64,000 bases of DNA from Atrichornis clamosus (lineage: Eukaryota; Chordata; Aves; Passeriformes; Menuridae), in NCBI GenBank assembly GCA_013400975.1, contig WBMZ01008695.1, positions 62,001-126,000 on the forward strand. The letters are read 5' to 3'. Shown here piece by piece: positions 50,536 through 62,300 of this stretch. The translations under genes and the position numbers were made by a program. The stretch's first letter is position 1; each line of letters begins with the position of its first letter. The notes under the pieces were generated by a model that was given only the letters and a program-made list of their open reading frames with translations, made no database searches and was not told where the DNA came from.

Positions 50536-51344
50536 TAATGCCTCCCATGATATCATGACTGTTGCTTTGTCCTCTGCTCTGCACCTATAAGCTCTCAGAT
50601 GACTTGGGTCCATTGTCCTCTTTTCTACAGCTTACCTCTGAGCTTCTCTCCATGTTGTCCAGGAGTATAAAGGGCTGGAGTGTACCAGGCTGCTCAAGGC
50701 AACAGTGAAATGGAGCAAAGACATGGAGAGCAAAAAGGGGAGATATGCCCTTATTGAGGCAGAGAGGTGCATCTTTTCTGAGATGTCTGAGCTTACTTCC
50801 CTTCCCAATTGACCTTAATCGCCACCCCTTGCTGCCAAAGAGCCAAGTCCTTATCATGAGATTCGTCTCCATCCACCCTGTTTGAAAGTCACAAAGCCAG
50901 ATATCCCACCTCATTATCCAAAGTCCAGGGAGGAAACTGAGAACAGAAAAGCAGGATATATCCACAAAACCACCCAAATACATGTAACTCAGACTTTACG
51001 GGAACCCAAAATACAAGAGAGCAGAGCCAAATCTGTGTGTATTATCAAGGGTGTGTAGCACTCTGCAGAAAATGTAGATGCTGTCCATGAGCACTCTGGG
51101 AGCAATGCACCTCCCAACCCAGACTGAAGATTGCAGGTAACATCAGAGCTCACAGAGGAGCGCGATGTGAATGGAGAGAGTGGGATCCATTCCAGGGAGC
51201 TGAAATCAGCCAAGACAGGTAGCCAGAACTCTTGGAAAGGCACTCTAACCACAGCCAGCTACATTGAAAATGAAGTATTGTAATGAGGAATATGTCTTGC
51301 ACAGAATGCATTTGTTTTGAGGGAAAGGGAATAAAAGACACCAA
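50536..51344. other. GC-richer block, identity unknown
   Basis: This block is clearly richer in G and C than its neighbours and carries long minus-strand open frames (50585-50983, 132 codons; 50989-51252, 87 codons; 51150-51344, 64 codons) in different phases. I do not recognise the peptides. It starts where the CR1 fragment ends. A decayed LTR element, an unrecognised repeat, or an old exon cluster are possible. I favour a repeat because the composition changes abruptly, but cannot show it. Confidence 0.35.
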
Positions 51345-53152
51345 AAGGAGGATAGTGAAGAATATTCCTTGTCTGCTGAGTGAAGTTGTGTCTCCTGAGT
51401 GTTGGAGTATTCAATGATCCATAGGAAGGGATTCTCCTGTTATGTGTGAAGGATGCTAAACGTAGGAAGCGACACTTGCCAACAGCCTGATACGTAAGTC
51501 TGATAGAGGGGATCTATGTATGTAGGTAGAGAGCTAAATAATTGAAGTTAATTACAGCTTTCTTTCCACAAGTCCAAAGAACTGTGGCTTTTTCTGTTTG
51601 TATTTTCAATATCTGGGCTGGGTGGTTAAAACAGGATGTTGGCTTTTGTTTGTAAATAAAAGACACTACTTGCCCTCCTCCCAGCTCAAAAAAAAAAAAA
51701 AAAAAGAATAGAGAATGAAAGAAGAAAAAGGTGGTACAAAGGCTGACATTGTTCTCTGGTAAGCCACTTTTAGTCAGATGTAATTCAAGACAGGAAAAGC
51801 AAATTTCTGATTTCAGTAAGAGTTTGAGGAGAGAAGGGGGAGGGTTGAGGAACAATTTCATTTGTATGTTTTCTTGCGAACGAAGCTTTTGAAATAATCA
51901 TGGTTGTAGAAGTCCATGCTTTAAGGAAAAAAGTCTCCATATGTTTCTGGATGTGCTTCACTCAGTGGTGTGCACATTTAGAATAAATTGAATATTACAG
52001 GGAACCGTGTGTTGTGACAATCCTCAGCTGGGTTTTTGGCATCTAATGACTATAGTCACCTGGTATGAGCAGAGCAGACCATGCCATGAGACAAGCTCTG
52101 CACAGAGAAGTTGATGTTGAACTTTCATCATTTGTGCTTAAGTTTTACTTAAGTTACATAGAGATAGATTCTAACATAACTGTGGCAGGATCCAGAATAG
52201 CATGTTTGAAGTTAGTGAAGTCACTAAATTATAAGGAAGTATAGGAAATCATAACTACACCTGCTATTATAAAATATATAGCATTGACTATAAAATGTTG
52301 TTAAATATTAAAATGAAGTTTATTATATCCTAGCACAAAATAGAAAATTTATTTGAATGCATGGATTAAAATAATGCTTTTATTAATTTAAGCCTCCACA
52401 ATTGTCCTAGTAGGTTAGAGTGTCACAAAATGTGATACAAAGCTGGCTTTACTATCAGGACCTCGGATGGCTTAAGGTTATGTAACCAGTTCATAAGACC
52501 AGGCAGATCCCAGTTGGCTACACATCTGAACAGCCTCTTATCAAATATTACTTCATGTAGCATCCAACTGTTATTAACCACGTTTGGGTAGTAGTCAACC
52601 TTTAGGTGAATTCAAAGCAAGACTTTGCTGTGTAGTTTAAGAAAGAAAAACAAAAGTTCAAGTGAGAAAAGTTAGACTAGCATGGTATGAAGAAAGCTTT
52701 TAGAGCAACAAACTGTTTTTGAACCTGGAAAGCGCAATAAATTAATGAGTTTTGCTGTATTTTTTGCAAACTGCTATGAAGGGAAAGAAATCAAGTGAAC
52801 AGAGGCCCTGAGGAACCTGGCATAGATATGTTCTAAGATCCCATTAGAATGCAGTTCAGGAAGTTGGCTGACGTATTTGCCGTGGTTGTCACTGGCACGC
52901 TGTGTATTATTTATTTCTATCAGCTACTGAATAGAGATATAGAAACATATGCTGTCAATTATATTGAAATCTATTTCTTTCTGTGTCTGTGATTTCATTA
53001 CATGGTTGAGTTCCACCAAAGTCCAAAACAAACCACTGCCCCCACACAGCCTTAGGTTGCTGATGACGCTGAGAGAGAATTTAAGATATTGACTGGCTGT
53101 GTTTATTAATGTTTAGCACTTTTCATACTTCTGGGTAAGCATTTCTAAAGGA
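51345..53152. other. Unique AT-rich DNA with poly-A tract
   Basis: About 1.8 kb without a recognisable gene. It contains the A18 run at 51688-51705, preceded by a C/T-rich stretch. No retrocopy is apparent in front of the A run. Confidence 0.55.
51688..51705. repeat. Poly-A tract (A18)
   Basis: A run of 18 A that could be a retroinsertion tail on the plus strand, but the preceding sequence is not a recognisable transcript copy and no target-site duplication is obvious. Confidence 0.9.
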
Positions 53153-53371
53153 ATGGCCAGATTCCAAGTGGGCAGTTTCGTTCTGGCAACCCTTATTGTT
53201 CTGACAGCTTCAGCTGAGTATGTAGTCTTGCTCCTATCATCGCCTTTTCTTCATGAATATGGTAAGCTGGTAGTGCTTAGAGATGTGTTCACAGCCATTC
53301 TGTGCCACCCCCACTTATATGGGCACTTATACATCCATGTGGTAAACTGGATTAAGGAACCTGTAAAATAA
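53153..53371 (+). other. Small ORF with signal-peptide-like N-terminus
   Basis: A 72-codon open frame starts in a fair initiation context (G at -3, G at +4). Residues 1-21 have the form of a secretory signal peptide: a short basic start (Met-Ala-Arg), a hydrophobic core from about residue 9 to 17, and an Ala-Ser-Ala cleavage motif at residues 19-21. Directly after it, GTATGT at 53218 could act as a splice donor, so this might be a first exon coding only the signal peptide rather than a complete 72-residue protein. I do not recognise the family, and no promoter or downstream exon can be shown. In 64 kb such a pattern can arise by chance. Confidence 0.15.
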
Positions 53372-56300
53372 TCCACTGAAAACCACTTAGTAATTTTAAC
53401 CTTATCTATCCCGGGGCAGGTGATGGTGCAGAGTGGGAATACAGTAGCAGTTCTGAGAGGAAAGTGATTTCTTTCAGCTGTAACGCTAGTCTATGCCAGT
53501 TTAATGTGTTCGTGTATCTAGGATCTTGTTATTTATTCCTGTCCACAGCTCCCAAATATAACATATTTTTTGCAGTATATGAAGTAATATCTCTATTTAG
53601 TGGTGTCCAGCTGTTTCAGGTGAAGGGCTAAACATGTTTCAGAAAAGTCAAGGGAGTGCAGTCTGTGCTTTGAAACAGGTTCCTACACATGTTCAGTTTG
53701 CTTTGGTTCTTTTTCGGGAGAAAAAAGAAAGTTATATCCACACCTTCCAAGTGCTGTATGGTGAGTTCACCAGCTAATATAGGTAGAGCTAGGTTCTCAT
53801 CCCTAATGCATGTGGTTTCTGTGTGTCCTGGATTCTGAGACTGTTTGAAGCTCACTATGCACCAGCAACTCCTAGTTGGCCTATGGTGATGTGGATACCA
53901 GGACTAACCCCTTACCTGTCTTTCAGTCTCCAACAGGAAAGCTTTCATTTCTCAGATTTTACTTTCTTTCTTTCTTTTTTTTTTTTTTCTTTTTTAAAAA
54001 TATTTTCCCCCTTCTCTTCTCTTTGGCTATTTTAACTGTGTTGAGGGAAAGAGAGCATCCTTGAGGAAGTGCTCCCTAAGACAAGGTCAGCTCAGATTTC
54101 TTTAGATTTACTGAGACAAACTGAATGGCAACTGTTTTCTATGTCATGATATGCTATGATGTGCTGTGATTCGGGGCCAGTTAGAAAGCTGATAAGCAGT
54201 TGTAGCAAAGAAAGGGAAGCAGCTTTTTGGAACATTCCCAGCTCATATGAGCATTGCTCTGGCAGCTGCAGTAAAAGCAGTGGGAGGCAGCATCCCATAG
54301 CAATGAGGCTGATTCAAGTACTTAGGTTTTAAGTGTTTGGTGCAGGGATTACATCTTCAATTCAACAACGAGTACACGCTTTTTTTATAGATATAAAAAA
54401 AGTTTTCAGAACTGCAGTTTAGAAACACCAAAGTTCAGTGTCACCTAACCAAAAGGCTGGACTTGCCTGCATGAGCCTGAATCATAAATTCTGATTTATT
54501 CAAGAGATAGGTATATAATCTCATTGAATTTAATGGATTACTTTTATGAATAAACTTTTTGGTTGGTTTGGTATCTGTAAGGATTTGAAAATGTATTACA
54601 TAAACTAAATATGAGAACAGTTTTTCTGGCAGGTTGATATTGTGAGTCTATCAGTCAAGTTAGTGTTTGGCTCTTGATTTAACTAGGAATTAGTGGTAGG
54701 ACTGAAATTAGAAGCTCGGATCACCAACAAACAGCCTTTCATATTGGCATTATTTGCATAATTTAAATATAAAACTGTGCTCAGCGTGCCCCAAAAGCAT
54801 CTGCCAAAATATTTAATACAGATTATATCATCTATGCAAAGGAATGAAAAAATACTAGTATCTCATATTTTATACTCAGAGGCTGATATTAACTGCACAA
54901 ACAAGAAACACGTTCCAATATTAAAAGATAGAGTGCAGATCCAAGGGCAAAATTTGGCTCTAAAGAACTGAATAGAAATTATTCTTAGAAAGGCTTCAAT
55001 TATCTCCACAGTAAAACTACTAGAATCCTCATTTTCGTCACTACAGATACTTGATGAAAGTAGCAGATGGCCACACAAAGCACCCATGCTATTTTATTTG
55101 AGATTTTAATGTAAACTGAAATCATAAAATAATTTAGATAAGACTTTTAAAATTGGCACAAGAATTCTTAGTTTTTGAAGGCTATAAGTCTAAACAAATC
55201 TTGAAGTAACCAGAAAATCAAACTTCTACCCTGGTTTGTCTTGTTCTGTTATTGCCATACAGTCATCACTTTTTACTGCCCAAGTGTTCTCCTAATGTTT
55301 ATTCTTCTTGCATATCAGGCTAATACCCTTCTTTTATACTGGTCATTAATAGGACATTCTAAAGCTGTTTAGTGGTTTTGGCATTTCAGTTAAAAACTAC
55401 TTGGTAGAAAAAGTTTCTTGTACTCGGCCAGATTTCTGGCACTGGTTTTGGTCTGTTTGTGGCTGTCACTTTTCAGGGATGCTGGAGGCAATTATGAAAC
55501 TCCTGTTCTCTGACTTCTCTACAGGAGACAGTCGCAACCGGGAGTATCGGTGCACGTGGGCGTATCCTTACCAGCCCTTGCCACAGGTCATATAACCACA
55601 ATAGTCAGGATCCCATTTTGTCATGTCAGTAGTAGCTGTCAGCAGGCTAGCAGTGTGGGAATTAGCATTTGCACCTTATTAAGGCTATAGCAAACCCTGT
55701 TGCTCAGTGGAGTCTTCAAGTGCCTGGAAGGCATTACACATCACAGATACATCGAATCCTTATGCATTGTGGTGAACACTTCACCTGCTTTTTCTCCCTT
55801 GCTCTTAAGAGCATGATTTTTCCTGTCTTGTGATTTTGAAGCAGACATTCCTAAGAATACAAATAATAGCTGAAGTGCTGAAATCACAGCAACTGCTGTT
55901 GACAACAGTCATGATTTAATTATAAAGATTGACTCTGTGTATCTCTTCATCCCTAAGAAGAGATGAAAGGATATTGTGAAGCATACTATAACCATCATAA
56001 AAAGGAGTTTAGAAAAGACAACAAACCTGAAAACCCTGGTTTGAAAAGACTACTAAATAGTCAAATTCACTGAGTAAAATCAAAGTGTCTCATAAAGGTT
56101 AATTCAACATACGTTTAGTAAAGTAAAATTGAATGTTTTTTCTTTCTATGTTTTGTTCTCCATTCATTTTTCTGTTTAGTCTCATTGTTGAGATGAGCAT
56201 ATATCCCAATCAAACAGTTATAGGATTATTAGAACATGATTCCCACTTGACAGCAAAAGGTTGGAGATTTAATTTGTTCAGCTGCTGTGAGCTTGCTGAA

Positions 56301-59300
56301 ACAACTGTGTACCAAAAGAAGGATTCTACATTTTTTTCTCATTCTGTTTTTCAAATATTTACTCTTACAAAATCGCTTAGCACTAAGGGTCCATGTTGTC
56401 CTTTGAAATCAATGGAGTTGGGCAGGCACATCTGGTGACAGAATTAGACTCTAGTTCATTTTTTTTTTTCTTCTTTCTTAATTCTTCAGTAGCAGGGATT
56501 GCCAGACATAGTATTTAAGAAAAGCAAAACCCCTGTTATATTTGAATTTAAATTAATAATTTTTACTTCAGGTTTCTTTCATATTACAATATTACAGTTT
56601 TCTGTAGTAATAGCAACAACTTTAACTGATGCCAAATTATGTATTTATATCACGGATGAGGCTGCAAATTCATTCTTTTCCAGAGAGGCAGAAAGATCAC
56701 ATAAAACTGGTGACCACATGTTGACAGGCTGCATGATTTAACAAAACTAGAGGCAATCATTTAAAAGAAAAATGTTTTATTTTCTGCCAGCAGAGTATAA
56801 TGGAGAGAAATTGGTTGGTATTATTTTTAAAAATTGCTCAAATCACTGTAGTTAGTATAAAATTGTCTCTGGAACTATTTCCTGTAAGTTAACCAGACAT
56901 ATGATTGTATCCTTTCTATTTTGAATACTGAAGCTCACATTTCATCTGTCTGCGTAGAGTCTGTCAGGTATAATAGCTCTTTGTGATGGTTCCTTCTTTT
57001 CTTCTTTATTTTCTGTAGCTAAACCCCCACCCACAAACCTTAAGCAATTGCTGGTTTTAAGCATCACTCAGTAGCTATTACTAGCAGCCTAGCAGTCATT
57101 GCACCTCTTTCCTCTTCTGATGAACTTGTAGCTCTGTCAACAGGTAAGATTCAAGATTAACACGCAGTGTTTATGGGTGTAAATTTCCTCTTGACTCCAA
57201 AGGATTTCTAGTTTACCTGACTGACTTTATCCCAATGAGGACAGGTTTTAAATAGAGCAAATTGGCATTTTCAAGCACAACATGTGGTGCATCTTTTCAC
57301 TAGGAGCAGGATTTCCCAGAATTGTGTGGTTTTTAAAAACATATCTTAATTGTTTTGAACATCTCTGTGAATAATAACTTTTGGGGATTATCTCAGTAAT
57401 TCATTATTTTGCAGAAGGTTTCTTCTTGTTTCTGAATTCAGCCATTTTAACCTGACTCAACCATTTTACAGCAAAAATTCTGAGGTGGTGTAAATTAAGT
57501 TCTTGACCCTGCTTGTGGCTCCTTTATCCCTCGGAAATAAAATAAAGAAATAATTGCAGAAAATCAGTCTAGATTAGACAGAGATAATTCTACATGCCTG
57601 AGAGAAAATATGTTGGTTTGTCACATTATTGAATTAGTATTTTTCTCTCATTTTACATGCTCTATAGCTTATGGAACTTATCAGATCTGTTTCCATTTCT
57701 GCAACATAAAACCCATGACTGGCCAAGAATAACACACAGGGAGAAACATATAACTGACATTGTAGTTCAAAGCTGTATCTCTGTTCTCCTTTCTTGTGTA
57801 AACCCCAAATTGAAAGACTTAAGTTTTCTTATGAGTACACAGAACACTGTATCCCCGTATGATGCTGTTTCAGATATGGCGTAAAATAATCTTTAAATGT
57901 ATCAGTTGAAGTATTGAACATGGAAATGATGATTGCTGCTGCTGAGTTCAGTGTTGAAATCTTTTAGTTGTTTTTATGTTGAAAAAAGCGACTGCTAAAA
58001 TGAACACTGGAAAACATACAATGACTGAGTTTGTTTATTCAATCAAGTATCTTGTCAAAGGGAAGGTTAAGAGGGTGGCTTGATCATGGACCATAATTAT
58101 CCAGGCAGGAAGAAGATAGCAGATATTTGGAGTTTCTTTTGTTTAGTGGACAAAGGAATTGCAAGATTCAGTGACTGAAAGCTGAACTCAGCAAAGTTGA
58201 AACTGGAAAAAACCCCACAAAATGTTAATGGTGAGGCTAATTTAAACAGTGCAGCTGCTTAGCAATAGAAATTCTTTACATCTTGGAGTTTCCAGATTAG
58301 GATTGATACTTTTGCAAAAGAAACCAGAATTACAGGGTAATGTTATATGGCCTGCCTCATGTTGTAGATTGTTTCTAGATGATCGTGGTATCCCTCTCTG
58401 ATCTAGACCTGTAAGACTTTGCAGTAAGGTACTTTATCTGCTGAGTAATTAAAAGGTCAGTCGAGGCAAGGAGCTTTTGAGAAAGAACCCTTGCCTCTGG
58501 ATCCTGCTTTGCTTTGTGGTTTGTTGCTCACAGTTCTTGTCTCTATGACTGGTTGGCCTTTTTTGAGGCATTGTTTTAGCAGGGACCTTTGCTGCTTGGT
58601 TTAGGGGTTGTCGGGGGTATTTCAGAGCCCTGGTAATTTTAATGCCTTTGACACGTGCAGTCTGATGGATTTAGGATAATGCTACTCTTGCTGGTAGTTG
58701 AATATTGTTAAAGAAGATAAACATTACTTAGAGCATGAGATTTATGTCTCAATTGTTAAAACTTTGAGGCTTTTGTCTGTGTTGCTTTTTTGCTCTTCTA
58801 GGATTGTAGCTGATGATGCATGTGTTTTAAGGAGAAGTTCTGACATATCACTACTTTGGTCATAAAATGCATCAGGTCTACTCTGATTAATTAAAATGGT
58901 TTCTGAAGAGAATTGGCTTTTGCTGTACCATATCTGAAAACTTTATTTAGAAATTAAATCTTGGGTCTGCTACAAGTGCCCAAAAATTAAAATACACAGG
59001 GAGCTACCTGCAGCACAGCAGTTACCACTGCGTGAGGCACCCCTGTGCCGAGTGCGTAGCCTTGACAGTAGACTCTTCTTGGCATTTCAGGAGAGACATA
59101 AGACCAGTAATGTGTGTGGCCAGTACTGGTATCTGTAAAGGGAACAAGGAGGAAGGTCTTCCTTCTGCAACCAATGTGGGTTTCATTTTTATCCCAATGC
59201 ATCGTAACTGCTGAAAATCTAACAATAACCTTTTTCATATGACCTTCTGCCCTTCACCAGTGTACATTGCAGTTAGAGTTGTCTCTTGTCCCAGAGCATT

Positions 59301-62300
59301 AAATAGAAGGTAAATGTAGTCCCTCTGCAAGAGAAGTCAGTGGAGGCTGTAGCATGTCCTGGAATATGTAAACAGTAATAAAAGTTAATTCACTGGTGGT
59401 ATAGTTGAAAGAGATGCCTGCTTGTGAAAGTCTTGCTGTCCTGTGCTTTACTGACAAAATATACACTAAAGTGCTCAAGTTTCAAGCAAGGGGGTAAAAG
59501 TGAAAGGCATTGAAGCTCATTCATACTCTTCTTAGTCAAGGGTTCAATAACTAGCACTGCACCTTGAAGAGTGGAACTTGTACTTCTGGGAAAATGAGCC
59601 TTGAATAAATCCATCAGTGAGCTTCTGGAGGCACTGGGATGGAAGAATAAAATAATGTTACATGCACTACTTAGTTTTGAATATTCAACAGAGGTAGCTA
59701 TACCACTATCCAGGCTGGTTGTTGCATATTTTGTTTGGCTTTTTAAATTTTTTTCAATACATTCTTGGAGGTATTTAAAACTAGGTAGATTGAGTATCAA
59801 TAACAGAGTAATCTCTATCAGTGCAGGTTTTATCACAGACAGCAAAAACCATGCAGGGATCAAGGCTGACATTGCTCATTGCCTGTCCTGTTGAAGTTGT
59901 ACTGTTGTCAGCTTTAAGATAGCTCAGTGGTAACCCTGAACTGGAAAAGCTCCTTTGGACTGCAGTGCCAGTGTATCCTACATCCATTCACCACTTCTTC
60001 ACATAAAGTCTTGCAAAGACTTCTATGAGTAGAGTTCAAAACTACAACTTGTATGTGTTCTGCACAGACCCATCAGTGTACACATAATTTTAGATGGGAA
60101 AGAGGGAAGTAGGAGATGATGAGGATGATAATTGCAAGAGTGCCTAAGGAGATAAAGAATGTTATTTTCTTCAGAAAGAGTCTTAGTATTACAGTAATTG
60201 AGAACACACCACTAAGAGATTATTTATGTGTCAGCAGTGAAAGAGAGAGGTTGAAATTCTTGCCTTTTTTTTCCTGACTCTGGGAACTAAATTGAAGCGG
60301 ATAGTTACAGAGAGCACAGCCAACTCTAACAAAATCCCTATTTAGGTCATCTGTAAAGAGCAAACTTGAGTTGCCTGAAGGCAACATTGTGCTCTTAGGC
60401 CTTTCAGCAGTAGTAAAACTTAACTGTATAGATAAACTACCTGGTGCAGACCCAAATTTTATAAAAATAAAAAACCAAATATATTTTCACCTCTGCAGCC
60501 GTTCATTTCGGAGCTACCACTGGTAAAATAATGCTATGGAAAATAATGGCTGTGGCTGATAAAAATGTTCCAGCAAAAATTTATGCAATAACTCTGACAT
60601 AGGTGAGGAAAATAACAGCTATTTACTCGTTCTCGAAAGTACTAATTCAGAACCAGATAAAAAACTTCTAACCTGAAGTGTTCCTTCTTAAAGACAGTAC
60701 TCATGAAAGAAGCGTAATCAGAAATGTGGATACTGTTTGTTCATTTCTGAGAGGTTTATTTAGTTAGTAGCTGCTAGTTAGGCCAAAGTGTAAAGCCCAT
60801 ATTTAAAGTGCAAGATGCTATGTAGCATTTCTAGTATGGCATATGACATAGGAGATGTGGAGAACCTGGACTGGAGCTACCTGGCTTTGCAGTTTAAAGT
60901 ACTATGTTTGCTTCAAACAGGCAGATGTGACACACAGTGACACTGAGTCTCTCATGTCCTCTTGTTTTTCCCACATCACCTAATGGGTGCAATTTTTCAT
61001 ATGTTAATGTGATTGCTATCATTCAGGGCTACAGTCACAATCTGGCAACAGTGTTACCTGTGCTCTTTCTTTGGTTACCCATAGAAATACAATAAAATTG
61101 CAGTTTTCATCTTATTGCTGAATAAATTACTTCTTTACATATGCAGTAATATATTCTCCTGTCACATAAGTCTTGTTATTGTTAATTGGAATTGCTTATG
61201 CTCATTGAGGGAAGAATACTTTTCATCCTGTTTTGAATGAAAATCTGTAATCTTGAATTTGTTTCCAAACTTCAGTCACGAGGAGAGCAGTGCAGGAAAT
61301 TGCTGCTGTTCCACCAAATTAGCTTCTCAGATATCCTTTTAATTGGAGACCATAACTCAGATTCTTAGTATTTTAGGAAGCTGAACAGTACAAATTGAAA
61401 TACAGATATTTTCAGTAAAGGCTCAGTTCAAAGAAAGCTTTTATACACAGATGAGTCTGCTAACAAATAGCATGTCATATGATAATGAGACCATGTTTTC
61501 TTACGCAGTTTCACAATTTGTAACTGCACTGCTGTGAAATAAGTGGAGTGTTTATCTACTCTCTCTTAAACTGACAAATCTCTGCTACGGACGAGTGTGC
61601 CCACTATAGACAGAACATAGGTATTCAAAAGAAAGTCTAAACTCTCAATCAGAATTACATCACTTCCAAATGCAATATATCACACTAGTTCAGAACATTC
61701 ATTTCCGCCAAAGTATTCTGTTTTAAGGTAAAGACTTCAATTTACGTTTAAGAACAAGAAAACTATAGTACTTTGACAGCCGTTCACACTTAATTTCTTT
61801 GCATTAAACCAACAGCATTCTTTTCCACAAACATCCATTGTTAGGACAATGCTCTCAGACGGAATTTATGAGAAATGGAATTATGTTACCAAGGAGATAG
61901 CATTTACTATAATGAAGAGTAGATCCTAGAAAATGGCCCCTTTTACAGCAGCTCAGAACAGAGCCACAAAAGCAATTGATTGGTCTTGGCATTTAGTCTT
62001 ATATCAGCTGTGTCATCCATAGCTTCAGGAGTGAGAACACTAATCTGAAGTGACATTTCTGTTCTGGCGGGCTTTTCTGCCCTGATGAAAGCAATTACTT
62101 CATTCCTAAATGATAATTTGCAGGAGTTTCAACCACTTTAATTGATAATTTTTTGTTCTGAGAAGTTCAATTGTGAAGTGATTAGCTGATTTGGTAAATA
62201 GAAATTTAAGGTGTGAAATGTACAAGTTGCTCCAAGGTAAAGTGCTGTTTATTGGGTGCTGCAAAATTGCTTGATAAAACTGCAGTTTCTCTATTATCGT

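Noticed and set aside
50585..50983. 132-codon minus-strand frame as a possible gene or retroviral remnant
   Set aside because: No protease, polymerase or envelope-type motif is visible and neighbouring frames do not continue it. Kept only as part of an unidentified GC-rich block.
54092..54298. 68-codon minus-strand frame starting with a hydrophobic run, like a short signal peptide
   Set aside because: It has no basic start, no clear cleavage motif and no supporting context, unlike the frame at 53153.
59390..59872. The longest open frame of the window, 160 codons on the minus strand
   Set aside because: No recognisable domain, no codon or composition signal, and a frame of this length is expected about once by chance in 64 kb of AT-rich DNA read in six frames.
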